Translations under genes and position numbers: made by a program | Shown: piece by piece, positions 17,046 through 24,160 of the stretch | Position numbering within the stretch: position 1 is the first letter of the stretch | How the letters are laid out: each line of letters begins with the position of its first letter | The notes under the pieces: generated by a model | The model's database searches: none | What the model was told of the DNA's origin: nothing | Seen by the model: only the letters and a program-made list of their open reading frames with translations | Assembly (NCBI GenBank): GCA_026996295.1 | Contig: JALWLL010000082.1 | Coordinates: forward strand, 2,815-38,971 | DNA length: 36,157 nucleotides | Direction: 5' to 3' | From: Sulfurimonas sp. | Lineage (GTDB): Bacteria > Campylobacterota > Campylobacteria > Campylobacterales > Sulfurimonadaceae

Positions 17046-17669
17046 ATGGCTTTAGTTAAAAAGCATGAACAACAAGATGTTGAAGAGTTGCCGCAATTTG
17101 ATACGCTTGAAGATGCGATAGAGTTGTTTGAATCAGATGTAGATAATGAGATGAAAGATTATGTTGTTGAAGAGATTATTAAATTTCATAATGGTGCCAA
17201 ATATCTTATTTCATATATAAACAACGAAGATGCAGATAAAGGTATTTCAACAAAAGTGGCAACAGTTATAGCCAATATGGATCCAGAAGATGCTCCTATA
17301 GAAGAGATCATGGAGTTGTTAAAACTAAATAATGCTTATGTAAGAAACCTCGGTATCTCTATTCTCAGAGATTACGGAGAGGCGATCAAGTACTACATAG
17401 TAAAGTTTTTGATCGGAGATGACAGGGATTTGAGAATATTTGCTATCAATGTACTTGGTGATGTTAATTTTGCAGAATCAAGAGATATGCTATTAGAGCT
17501 TTTAGAAAAAGAGGATGATGTCAATGTCGCAATGACTGCCGTTGATTATCTGGCAGAGATCGGAGAAGAGGAAGATATAGCTCTTCTGGAATCTTTAAAA
17601 GAGCGTTTTAGCAGTGAGTTCTATGTAGAGTTTGCAGTGGATAGCGCAATAAAAATGATAAAGGGTTAA
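17046..17669 (+). CDS. HEAT-repeat protein of the chemosensory operon
   Basis: A 207-residue acidic helical protein. Residues 85-200 show HEAT-like helical pairs with the repeated pattern of a helix, short turn and LG.../A..yL.eiG (for example AYVRNLGISILRDYG, LRIFAINVLGDV, NVAMTAVDYLAEIGEE). The N-terminal 40 residues are separate and start MALVKK, the same six residues that start the soluble receptor of this operon, with different synonymous codons. HEAT proteins are protein-binding scaffolds; here it may link the array to CheB, CheR or ParA. Function is not known to me. The gene sits between cheB and cheR with gaps of 10 and 3 nt. Confidence 0.8.
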   Translation: MALVKKHEQQDVEELPQFDTLEDAIELFESDVDNEMKDYVVEEIIKFHNGAKYLISYINNEDADKGISTKVATVIANMDPEDAPIEEIMELLKLNNAYVRNLGISILRDYGEAIKYYIVKFLIGDDRDLRIFAINVLGDVNFAESRDMLLELLEKEDDVNVAMTAVDYLAEIGEEEDIALLESLKERFSSEFYVEFAVDSAIKMIKG

Positions 17670-17672
17670 GGT

Positions 17673-18503
17673 ATGGCATATCTTTTATCAAAAGAGAATT
17701 TCTCCAAGATTGGTGAGTTTATTTATAGAAAAAGCGGTATCTATCTTGAAGAAGATAAGCACTATGAGAAGTTGGCAAAATATATAGATAAACGCTCGGC
17801 AGAGTTGGGCTTTGATAATTTTAGAAAATACTTTTTTAAACTTCGTTTTGATGATAAAGAGGGTGCAGAGTTTCAAGAGCTTATGAATGCTATTACTGTA
17901 AATGAAACATATTTCTTTAGAGAAAAAGACCAGTTTGAAGTCCTTGTTAACAGAATACTTCCCGAGCTTCACAAAACGATGCCATCTTCAAGGCCACTGA
18001 GGATTTTATCTTCTCCCTGCTCAACAGGGGAGGAACCCTACTCGATCATACTCCATATAGTGGAAGAGGGGAGTGTTGTGGAGCAAAGAGACATAGAGGT
18101 TGTCGGTATCGACATAGATTCAACAGTTATAGAAAAAGCAAAAGCAGCAAAATATACGGAGCGTTCAGTTCATGCGATTCCAAAAAATATTTTAAACAAA
18201 TGGTTTAAAAAGAAAAGTCTCGGGTATGAACTTGGTGAAGAACTACAGGGAACAGTGGACTTTCAGGTAGCAAATGTTTTTGATAAAACACAGATGAGAA
18301 AACTTGGAAAGTTTGATGTGATCTTTTCAAGAAATATGCTTATCTATTTTGATGATGCTTCCCGTAAAGAGGTTGCAATGACATTTTACGATATGTTAAA
18401 CCCGGGAGGGTATGTTCTTTTAGGACATGCAGAGTATATGAGCCGTATCGTTTCTGTATTTAAAGCAAAAAAAATCGACAATACATTGATATACCAAAAA
18501 TAG
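17673..18503 (+). CDS. cheR: Chemotaxis protein methyltransferase CheR
   Basis: A 276-residue SAM-dependent enzyme that methylates receptor glutamates. The small N-terminal helical domain spans about 1-75. The catalytic domain carries ITVNETYFFRE near residue 75, SSPCSTGEEPYSI (SAM motif I region) near 110, the acidic VVGIDIDSTVI near 140, the FDVIFSRNMLIYFD near 215 and LNPGGYVLLGHAE near 240, all typical CheR motifs. The protein is otherwise standard and has no TPR extension or pentapeptide-tether features. Start ATG 3 nt after the HEAT gene, with AAGG before it. Confidence 0.95.
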   Translation: MAYLLSKENFSKIGEFIYRKSGIYLEEDKHYEKLAKYIDKRSAELGFDNFRKYFFKLRFDDKEGAEFQELMNAITVNETYFFREKDQFEVLVNRILPELHKTMPSSRPLRILSSPCSTGEEPYSIILHIVEEGSVVEQRDIEVVGIDIDSTVIEKAKAAKYTERSVHAIPKNILNKWFKKKSLGYELGEELQGTVDFQVANVFDKTQMRKLGKFDVIFSRNMLIYFDDASRKEVAMTFYDMLNPGGYVLLGHAEYMSRIVSVFKAKKIDNTLIYQK

Positions 18504-18512
18504 GAGAGAATT

Positions 18513-18884
18513 ATGCCGTTAGTAATATTTGTAGATGACAGTGAAACAGCTTTAGCCTCAACAAGAATGGTGACAAACTCCATGCCTATAGAGGTAAAAC
18601 AATATACACAGGCACAAGATGCCTTAGCTGAGATCCAAGCAGGTATGACACCGGATCTGATCATAACAGACCTTAACATGCCGGTGATGAACGGTTTTGA
18701 GTTTTTACAGGAGCTTCGCAAAGTGGAGGCAACGAAAAGAACACCGTGTTTGATGCTCACAACAGAAACAAAAGCGGAACTGAAACAACAGGGAAAAGCA
18801 CTAGGACTGACCGGATGGATCGTAAAACCATTTAATCCGGCTCAGTTAAAGCAGGCAATAGCAAGAGTTTTGAGACTCTCATAA
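18513..18884 (+). CDS. Single-domain response regulator, CheY-like (first of two)
   Basis: A 123-residue receiver with D8/D9, phosphoacceptor D53 in TDLNMPVMNG, the Thr of MLTTE and Lys of VKPF, so it should be phosphorylatable by the CheA of this operon. No output domain is present. The gene follows cheR by 9 nt with AGGAGA as ribosome binding site. Because two receivers are encoded, one may act as output and the other as a phosphate sink; sequence does not say which. Confidence 0.9.
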   Translation: MPLVIFVDDSETALASTRMVTNSMPIEVKQYTQAQDALAEIQAGMTPDLIITDLNMPVMNGFEFLQELRKVEATKRTPCLMLTTETKAELKQQGKALGLTGWIVKPFNPAQLKQAIARVLRLS

Positions 18885-18898
18885 AATAAGGTGTAATT

Positions 18899-19282
18899 AT
18901 GTTTTCTTCAATGAGCCATCTTTTAGAACATATACAAGAGATCGAAAAAGAGATTATTGAACTCTCTGAAAAATCCACATTGGTTTTTGGTGAACTTATA
19001 GAAAAAAATTCTATTGAGGTTGATGAACAGGTTACTCAAGTACTACAGCGTCAAGATATGATATCTCAGCAGCTCAATGCGACTGTAGATGCTATTGAAG
19101 AGGCAAAAAGAAGTATACAAAAGTGCCAAGTGGGTATACAAAACGATGCTCAGTCTGTGCAGAGGGAGCTTGAAGAGCTTGATCGGGCACTGCAAAATAT
19201 TCTTGTTAATGCCAAAGAGAAAAAAGAAGCGTATTCTGGATATTTTCATTCTCAAAATGATAATGAAATAGAATTTTTTTAG
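18899..19282 (+). CDS. Small coiled-coil protein, candidate CheZ-like phosphatase
   Basis: A 127-residue protein, almost entirely helical with heptad patterning in 1-110. The helix around residues 48-62 reads VLQRQDMISQQL: D53 and Q57 form a D-x3-Q pair preceded by Gln, the spacing of the CheZ active site (D143 and Q147 in E. coli, in QDLTGQ). The last residues, DNEIEFF, are acidic and aromatic, like the CheY-binding tail of CheZ. It lies between two CheY-like genes, the natural place for a CheY phosphatase. It is shorter than CheZ (about 200 residues), and the assignment rests on one motif, a tail and context. Otherwise it would be a structural coiled-coil protein of unknown role. Confidence 0.6.
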   Translation: MFSSMSHLLEHIQEIEKEIIELSEKSTLVFGELIEKNSIEVDEQVTQVLQRQDMISQQLNATVDAIEEAKRSIQKCQVGIQNDAQSVQRELEELDRALQNILVNAKEKKEAYSGYFHSQNDNEIEFF

Positions 19283-19290
19283 GAGTAATT

Positions 19291-19656
19291 ATGTCAACAA
19301 TAATGGTAGTAGATGATTCAAAAACAGTAAGAAATTATCATGGTTCAATACTCAAATCGATGGGTCTTGATGTTTTAGAAGCTGAAAACGGTATGGAAGC
19401 ATTGGAAAAAAGTCTCAACGAAGAGGTGGACATGTATTTGGTTGATGTTAATATGCCTATTATGGACGGTTACTCTTTTGTGCAGGATCTTAGAAAGCAA
19501 GATGCTCATAAATTTGTGCCTGTCATTATGATAACAACACAGGCCAAAGAGGAAGACAAATTAAATGCTTACAAGGTTGGTGCAAATCTTTTTGAAACAA
19601 AGCCTATAAAGCCAAATCAGCTACAAGCATATATAGACATTTTAGTAAAGAGCTAG
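19291..19656 (+). CDS. Single-domain response regulator, CheY-like (second of two)
   Basis: A 121-residue receiver with D8/D9, phosphoacceptor D52 in VDVNMPIMDG, Thr of MITTQ and Lys of TKPI. It is complete and should accept phosphate from CheA, whose gene starts 9 nt downstream. Its alpha4-beta5 face differs from that of the first CheY-like protein, suggesting a different partner. The nature of the output (motor or other) cannot be read here. Confidence 0.9.
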   Translation: MSTIMVVDDSKTVRNYHGSILKSMGLDVLEAENGMEALEKSLNEEVDMYLVDVNMPIMDGYSFVQDLRKQDAHKFVPVIMITTQAKEEDKLNAYKVGANLFETKPIKPNQLQAYIDILVKS

Positions 19657-19665
19657 GGGGATAGT

Positions 19666-22380
19666 ATGGATCCGTTATTAGAACAGTTTTTAAGTGAAGC
19701 AAGAGAAAATTTAGCATTTATAGATCAGAACATAGAGGAGATCGGCGGTGATGACCCTGAACTTCTCAACTCCGTATTTCGTGCCGCACATACACTCAAA
19801 GGTGGGAGTGGTATTGTCGGGTTTGATTCTGTAAAAGATATTACACACCATGCAGAAGATCTTCTGGATATGCTTAGAGCCGGAAAAATTGACTTTGCCG
19901 ATAGTATGACAGAAGCACTTTACAACGCTTTTGATGAGGTTATGAACCTTGTGGAGGCTGCCGAAGAGAGTGGTGATATCGTTGAAGCTGATGAAGATAC
20001 GGTTGCGATGATTATTGAAGATCTTAATACTCAGATGGGAAAAACAGCAAAGGTTGAGACAAGCTGGGAAGTTCCTTTTTTACAGGTGGATAATGTTGAG
20101 GATGTTGTCAATATCCCACTTACAACGCTTAGAGGTGTTGATTCACCAAAGTTGGCGTTTGTAAATCCGCAGCTTGATGAGGAGTTTTGTGCGAAGGATA
20201 ATTTCTATGCTGTTGTTTTTGATATAGATGAATCATGTATGGTATATGGGAATGATCCGGTGTATACACTCTCACTTCTTGGTGATAAAGTTCGTGGTGT
20301 TTACTCTTGTATGAGTGATGAAAATGCAAAGTCTGTTTTAAGTGGCATAGATGATGAAGATGGTCTGCTTCTGAAGTCAAAACTCGTGGCTTACATATAT
20401 GCAACATATGAAGATATAGAAGATTCTCTTTTTAACTTTATAGATGAATTACAGCTTTTACCTTTAGATATTGTAACACTCTTAGGTGTAAGCACCGGAG
20501 AGAGCGGACATCAAATAGATCTGCTGAAAGAACTTGCAAATGTGAGTGACAATGATAAGGCAAGCATAGTTGAAAAAGTGGAAAAGTCGATGGAACTTGT
20601 TGGTGTAGAAACACTTCAGTACGCGCAACTTCAACGCTTCTTAGATATAGCCGGACTGATTAAAGATGAGGGTATTGTAAAACTTCATAGTTTCTTTGCA
20701 AATCTTTACAAGGGAGAGGTCTATAAGGGCTCACAAGATATACAAAGCGAGACTCCAACTACTATAGAAGAAAAAGCTACACAAGAACAAGTACAAGAGA
20801 GTACTACAGAAGATCTGCAGACGCTAGAGGTAAGTGCAGATGTTCAAGATGTACTTGATGGTATGATGGAGCAACAATACAAAGCTCTTGATATGATAGA
20901 AAATGAGGATGATCTGCAAAGGGTGATCGTTATTATGGATAAAATGAGAAAGTATCTACCTCAAATACCGGCATCATTTAGTTCTAAAGAGGAGATACAA
21001 AGCTTTTTATCAGAGCAACTTGGTATTTCACAAGAGGAGAAAGAGCCTCAAGAATCTCAAGAAGCTCAAGAGGTTTCAGCTCCCCCTGCAGAGCAAAAAG
21101 TTGTTGAGCAGATTGAAAAAACACCACAGGTAAAAGTTCCCAAAAAAACTGCTCCAAAAGAGGAGAGTAAAAAAGCTGTTGTTGGAAAAACTGTGAAGAT
21201 AGACCAGGAGTCGATCGACTCGCTTATGAATGTTGTAGGGGAGCTGCTTGTTGCTAAAAACTCTTTGCCGTATCTTGCCGATAATGTTTCAGAAATGAGT
21301 CACGACATGATAAAACGTGAGATCATGGAGAAGTATATTTTTATCAACCGTTTGTCTGAACAGCTCCAAGATCTTATCATGGGTATGAGAATGTTACCTA
21401 TCTCATATGTGTTTGACAGATATCCTAAACTTGTTCGTGATATTGCCAAAAAACTTGGTAAAAAAGTGAAACTAGAGATGGACGGCGGTGAAACAAAACT
21501 CGATAAGAACATGATCGAGATGTTGGCTGATCCAATGATTCATATTATGAGAAACTCCCTTGATCACGGTATCGAAACACCCGAAGTAAGAGAGCAAAAA
21601 GGTAAAAACCCTACAGGAAAAGTTACCTTGAGTGCTTATGCCCAGTCTGACAGGATAGTTATAGAGATAGTAGATGACGGTGCGGGGATTAATGTTGAAA
21701 GAGTTGCAAACAAGGTTCTTGAAAAAGGGCTGATGACACATGAGCAGATCGATGCGTTGAGTGAAGATGAGATGGCAGAACTTGTGCTTCTTCCAGGACT
21801 CTCTACAGCAGATGAGATCAGTGAGTACAGTGGTCGCGGTGTTGGTATGGATGTTGTAAAAAAATCTATTGAGAGCTTTGGCGGCAGTATCAAGATAAAG
21901 ACAAAAGCAAACCAAGGTACTACGATCACCTTGGCGATACCTGTTTCTTTGGCTGTAACATCACTTCTGCACATTCAAATGAACGATATTCACTATGGTA
22001 TCCCTATGGACAGTGTCAGCGAGACTGTGAAGCTTGAGCGTGATGAGATCGAGTATTTACATAATGAACCTTTTGTTTATATTCGCGGTGAGGTTATTCC
22101 GCTGCTCTTTATCAAGTCGATGCTTAATGAAGAAGCTATGGAGAATGAACCACTTTCTATTGTAGTGCTCAACATAAAAGATAACCTTTTAGCTGTTGTT
22201 GTCAACAAATTTTTGGGTCAGTTGGATGTTGTGCAAAAACCGCTTGTGGGTATTATGGAGAACCATCCACTTTTTAGCGGTACTGCACTTCTTGGAAATG
22301 GAAAGATCATCATGGCAATCGATCCTATAGGACTTTTGGGAATTTCGCAGAAATTAAAAGAAGATATACAAGTAGCTTAA
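19666..22380 (+). CDS. cheA: Chemotaxis histidine kinase CheA, long form
   Basis: A 904-residue kinase, about 250 longer than E. coli CheA. P1 (HPt) holds H42 in RAAHTLKGGSG. Residues 145-280 form an extra domain of the type found in other long CheAs (FYAVVFDIDESCMVYG, then DPVYTLSLLG). A low-complexity acidic and Gln-rich linker spans about 360-500. P3 dimerisation starts near 507 (DQESIDSLMNVVGELLVAKN), P4 kinase has the N box MIHIMRNSLDHG near 625, DDGAGI near 670 and GRGVGMDVV near 725, and the P5 CheW-like domain fills 760-904. There is no C-terminal receiver. It would phosphorylate both CheYs, CheB and possibly the downstream regulators. Confidence 0.95.
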   Translation: MDPLLEQFLSEARENLAFIDQNIEEIGGDDPELLNSVFRAAHTLKGGSGIVGFDSVKDITHHAEDLLDMLRAGKIDFADSMTEALYNAFDEVMNLVEAAEESGDIVEADEDTVAMIIEDLNTQMGKTAKVETSWEVPFLQVDNVEDVVNIPLTTLRGVDSPKLAFVNPQLDEEFCAKDNFYAVVFDIDESCMVYGNDPVYTLSLLGDKVRGVYSCMSDENAKSVLSGIDDEDGLLLKSKLVAYIYATYEDIEDSLFNFIDELQLLPLDIVTLLGVSTGESGHQIDLLKELANVSDNDKASIVEKVEKSMELVGVETLQYAQLQRFLDIAGLIKDEGIVKLHSFFANLYKGEVYKGSQDIQSETPTTIEEKATQEQVQESTTEDLQTLEVSADVQDVLDGMMEQQYKALDMIENEDDLQRVIVIMDKMRKYLPQIPASFSSKEEIQSFLSEQLGISQEEKEPQESQEAQEVSAPPAEQKVVEQIEKTPQVKVPKKTAPKEESKKAVVGKTVKIDQESIDSLMNVVGELLVAKNSLPYLADNVSEMSHDMIKREIMEKYIFINRLSEQLQDLIMGMRMLPISYVFDRYPKLVRDIAKKLGKKVKLEMDGGETKLDKNMIEMLADPMIHIMRNSLDHGIETPEVREQKGKNPTGKVTLSAYAQSDRIVIEIVDDGAGINVERVANKVLEKGLMTHEQIDALSEDEMAELVLLPGLSTADEISEYSGRGVGMDVVKKSIESFGGSIKIKTKANQGTTITLAIPVSLAVTSLLHIQMNDIHYGIPMDSVSETVKLERDEIEYLHNEPFVYIRGEVIPLLFIKSMLNEEAMENEPLSIVVLNIKDNLLAVVVNKFLGQLDVVQKPLVGIMENHPLFSGTALLGNGKIIMAIDPIGLLGISQKLKEDIQVA

Positions 22381-22393
22381 GAAAGGTTGTACT

Positions 22394-23158
22394 ATGACAG
22401 ATTTGATCGTCTTTGGTATCGGAAATAATCGATATGCTCTTAAAATTGACAATATTCAAAGGATTATTCAGTCCGTTGAGTTGACGGATATTCCAAATGC
22501 ACATGAACTTATCGATGGGATGATGTCCTATGAAGGCAAGGTCATAAAAGTTTTAAATTTTCGTAAGTTGATTGCTTTGCCGATGTATGAAGATGAATTA
22601 CGAAAAAAGTTTGCAGAGTTAAAGGTTGCTCATCAAAACTGGGTGGATGAACTTAGAGATTCCATCTATAAGGGAGTACCTTTTACAAAAACAACAAACC
22701 CCCATAAATGTGAACTTGGCATTTGGTTAGATGGTTTTAAATCTGTTGATGAGGTGATAACAGCCATACTCAATGAACTTGTAAATAATCATAAACAGTT
22801 GCATATGCTTGGTGCTGAAGCTTTAGAAGTATATAATAGCGATATTGAAAAAGCCAAAGAGATTGTAGATCAAGAAGTGGAGTTAAAATTTCATCAGACT
22901 ATGGCAGCAATCGATACGTTTATAGCCAAGTTGAGCAGTGTTGCAAACTCTTTGCAAAAACTGATACTCTATGAAAAAAATGAAAAATATTTTGCCATAA
23001 AAGTGGATACGATTGAGGATATTGCACATATTGAAGAAGATGCTGTTATGCGTTCAGAGGAATCACACGACTTTGGTGAACTTCTGGAACTTGAGGGTGT
23101 TTTAGATATGGGCGGTGTTTTGATAAATGTTATAAAAAATATAGATATTCCAAATTAA
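22394..23158 (+). CDS. CheW domain split by an inserted CZB zinc-binding domain
   Basis: A 254-residue protein. Residues 1-65 are the first half of a CheW domain (LIVFGIGNNRYALKIDNI, then MSYEGKVIKVLNFRKL). Residues 70-185 are a helical CZB domain with its 3-His/1-Cys zinc set visible: H80 in HQNW, C106 in HKCELGIWL, H133 and H137 in HKQLH. Residues 188-254 resume with the second CheW subdomain (LILYEKNEKYFAIKVDTIED). CZB domains bind zinc and sense zinc or hypochlorous acid in chemoreceptors and diguanylate cyclases. Here the sensor sits inside the coupling protein, so it could change array assembly or kinase coupling directly. Gene lies 13 nt after cheA. Confidence 0.85.
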   Translation: MTDLIVFGIGNNRYALKIDNIQRIIQSVELTDIPNAHELIDGMMSYEGKVIKVLNFRKLIALPMYEDELRKKFAELKVAHQNWVDELRDSIYKGVPFTKTTNPHKCELGIWLDGFKSVDEVITAILNELVNNHKQLHMLGAEALEVYNSDIEKAKEIVDQEVELKFHQTMAAIDTFIAKLSSVANSLQKLILYEKNEKYFAIKVDTIEDIAHIEEDAVMRSEESHDFGELLELEGVLDMGGVLINVIKNIDIPN

Positions 23159-23167
23159 GGAGATATA

Positions 23168-23437
23168 ATGGCAATTACATATGAAGCGAATGAAGCAATC
23201 TTTTCATCAGTGATATATGAAGATGAGATTCCTAAGTTCAGGGATTTTTTACAAGAAAAAGCACCGGATGAAGTTCTTTTGAACTTTGAAGAGTGTGAAG
23301 ATGTTCATTTGGCTGTGTTGCAGCATATTATGGCATATAAAAAAAATTATACCTGTACATATAAGTTTGGTAATGAAAAAAAGCTCTTTGAGACAGTTCT
23401 AAAAGGATTTGATACGAGTGAAAACCATTGTAATTAG
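23168..23437 (+). CDS. Small protein overlapping parA, possibly STAS-like
   Basis: An 89-residue soluble protein. The alternation of predicted strands and helices (IFSSVIYEDEIPKFRDFL, DEVLLNFEECEDVHLAVL) resembles a compact alpha/beta fold of STAS type, and the stretch NFEECEDVHLAVLQHI looks like a conserved core, but I do not recognise a named family. It has a good AGGAGAT ribosome binding site and its last 20 nt overlap the parA coding region, so the two are translationally coupled. Context makes a regulator or adaptor for the ParA ATPase, or for the array, the best guess. Confidence 0.65.
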   Translation: MAITYEANEAIFSSVIYEDEIPKFRDFLQEKAPDEVLLNFEECEDVHLAVLQHIMAYKKNYTCTYKFGNEKKLFETVLKGFDTSENHCN

Positions 23438-24158
23438 TAATCGTAAAGGTGGTTCTGCAAAAACAACGACAGCTGTTAATATTGCAAGTGGTTTGGCAAA
23501 ACAGGGTTCTGTGTTACTTTTAGATTTTGACACACAGGGACATGCTTCCATCGGTGTCGGTTGTGAACCAAATGAGCAACTGGGTGTTCATTCTATTTTT
23601 ACGGGAACAACGCTTAGTGAGACCTTTATCCCTACAGTTCATGAAAACCTGACACTCTCTCCCGCACTCGCTTTTTTTGATGTATATGAATACTCTGATC
23701 TAAGAGGAGTACTGAAAAGTCGTTTTAAAAGGGAAAAAATAGCAGAGTTTTTTGACTATTGTGTGATCGATACTCCCCCAACCTTTGATGCACTTTTAAA
23801 AAATTCCTTGGAAGTTGCCGACAGTGTTGTAATCCCTTTTGTTCCACACCATTTAGGTGTAGTTGCAGTGGGACAGATGCTACGTGCCGTGTATCAAAGT
23901 GCTTCTCATTTTGAGCGTGAAATCGCGGATGTGTCTATTTTGCCGGTAATGTATAACCCTCATATCAATGAGCATAAAGACTCAATCGCCAAAGTGAAAA
24001 CATCTTTTGGTGAAGAAAAACTGCTCTCACCCATAGGTGTAGATATTAAACTCGCACAACAGTTTGAATCAGGCTCCCCCATCATTTTGGATACAAAACG
24101 ATCTAAAGGGCTCAAAGATTATCAACGATGTGTTGCAGAATTACTTAAAAGACTGTAG
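23418..24158 (+). CDS. ParA/MinD-type ATPase of the chemosensory operon
   Basis: A 246-residue deviant-Walker ATPase. The A motif is NRKGGSAKTTTAVN, with signature K10 and K15; the usual GKTT glycine is Ala here. Walker A' is LLLDFDTQG and Walker B lies in YCVIDTPPTFDA. There is no N-terminal DNA-binding domain and no ParB or parS nearby, so it is an orphan of the type that positions cargo (R. sphaeroides PpfA for cytoplasmic chemoreceptor clusters, Vibrio ParC for polar ones). The start chosen is GTG 23418, 10 nt after AAAAGGA and giving MKTIVISNRKGG; the TTG at 23409 is too close to that site. Likely cargo is the soluble array. Confidence 0.88.
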   Translation: MKTIVISNRKGGSAKTTTAVNIASGLAKQGSVLLLDFDTQGHASIGVGCEPNEQLGVHSIFTGTTLSETFIPTVHENLTLSPALAFFDVYEYSDLRGVLKSRFKREKIAEFFDYCVIDTPPTFDALLKNSLEVADSVVIPFVPHHLGVVAVGQMLRAVYQSASHFEREIADVSILPVMYNPHINEHKDSIAKVKTSFGEEKLLSPIGVDIKLAQQFESGSPIILDTKRSKGLKDYQRCVAELLKRL

Positions 24159-24160
24159 CG

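Noticed and set aside
23409-23417. TTG start for ParA
   Set aside because: It would begin 1 nt after the AAAAGGA site. GTG 23418 has proper spacing and gives the standard ParA N-terminus.
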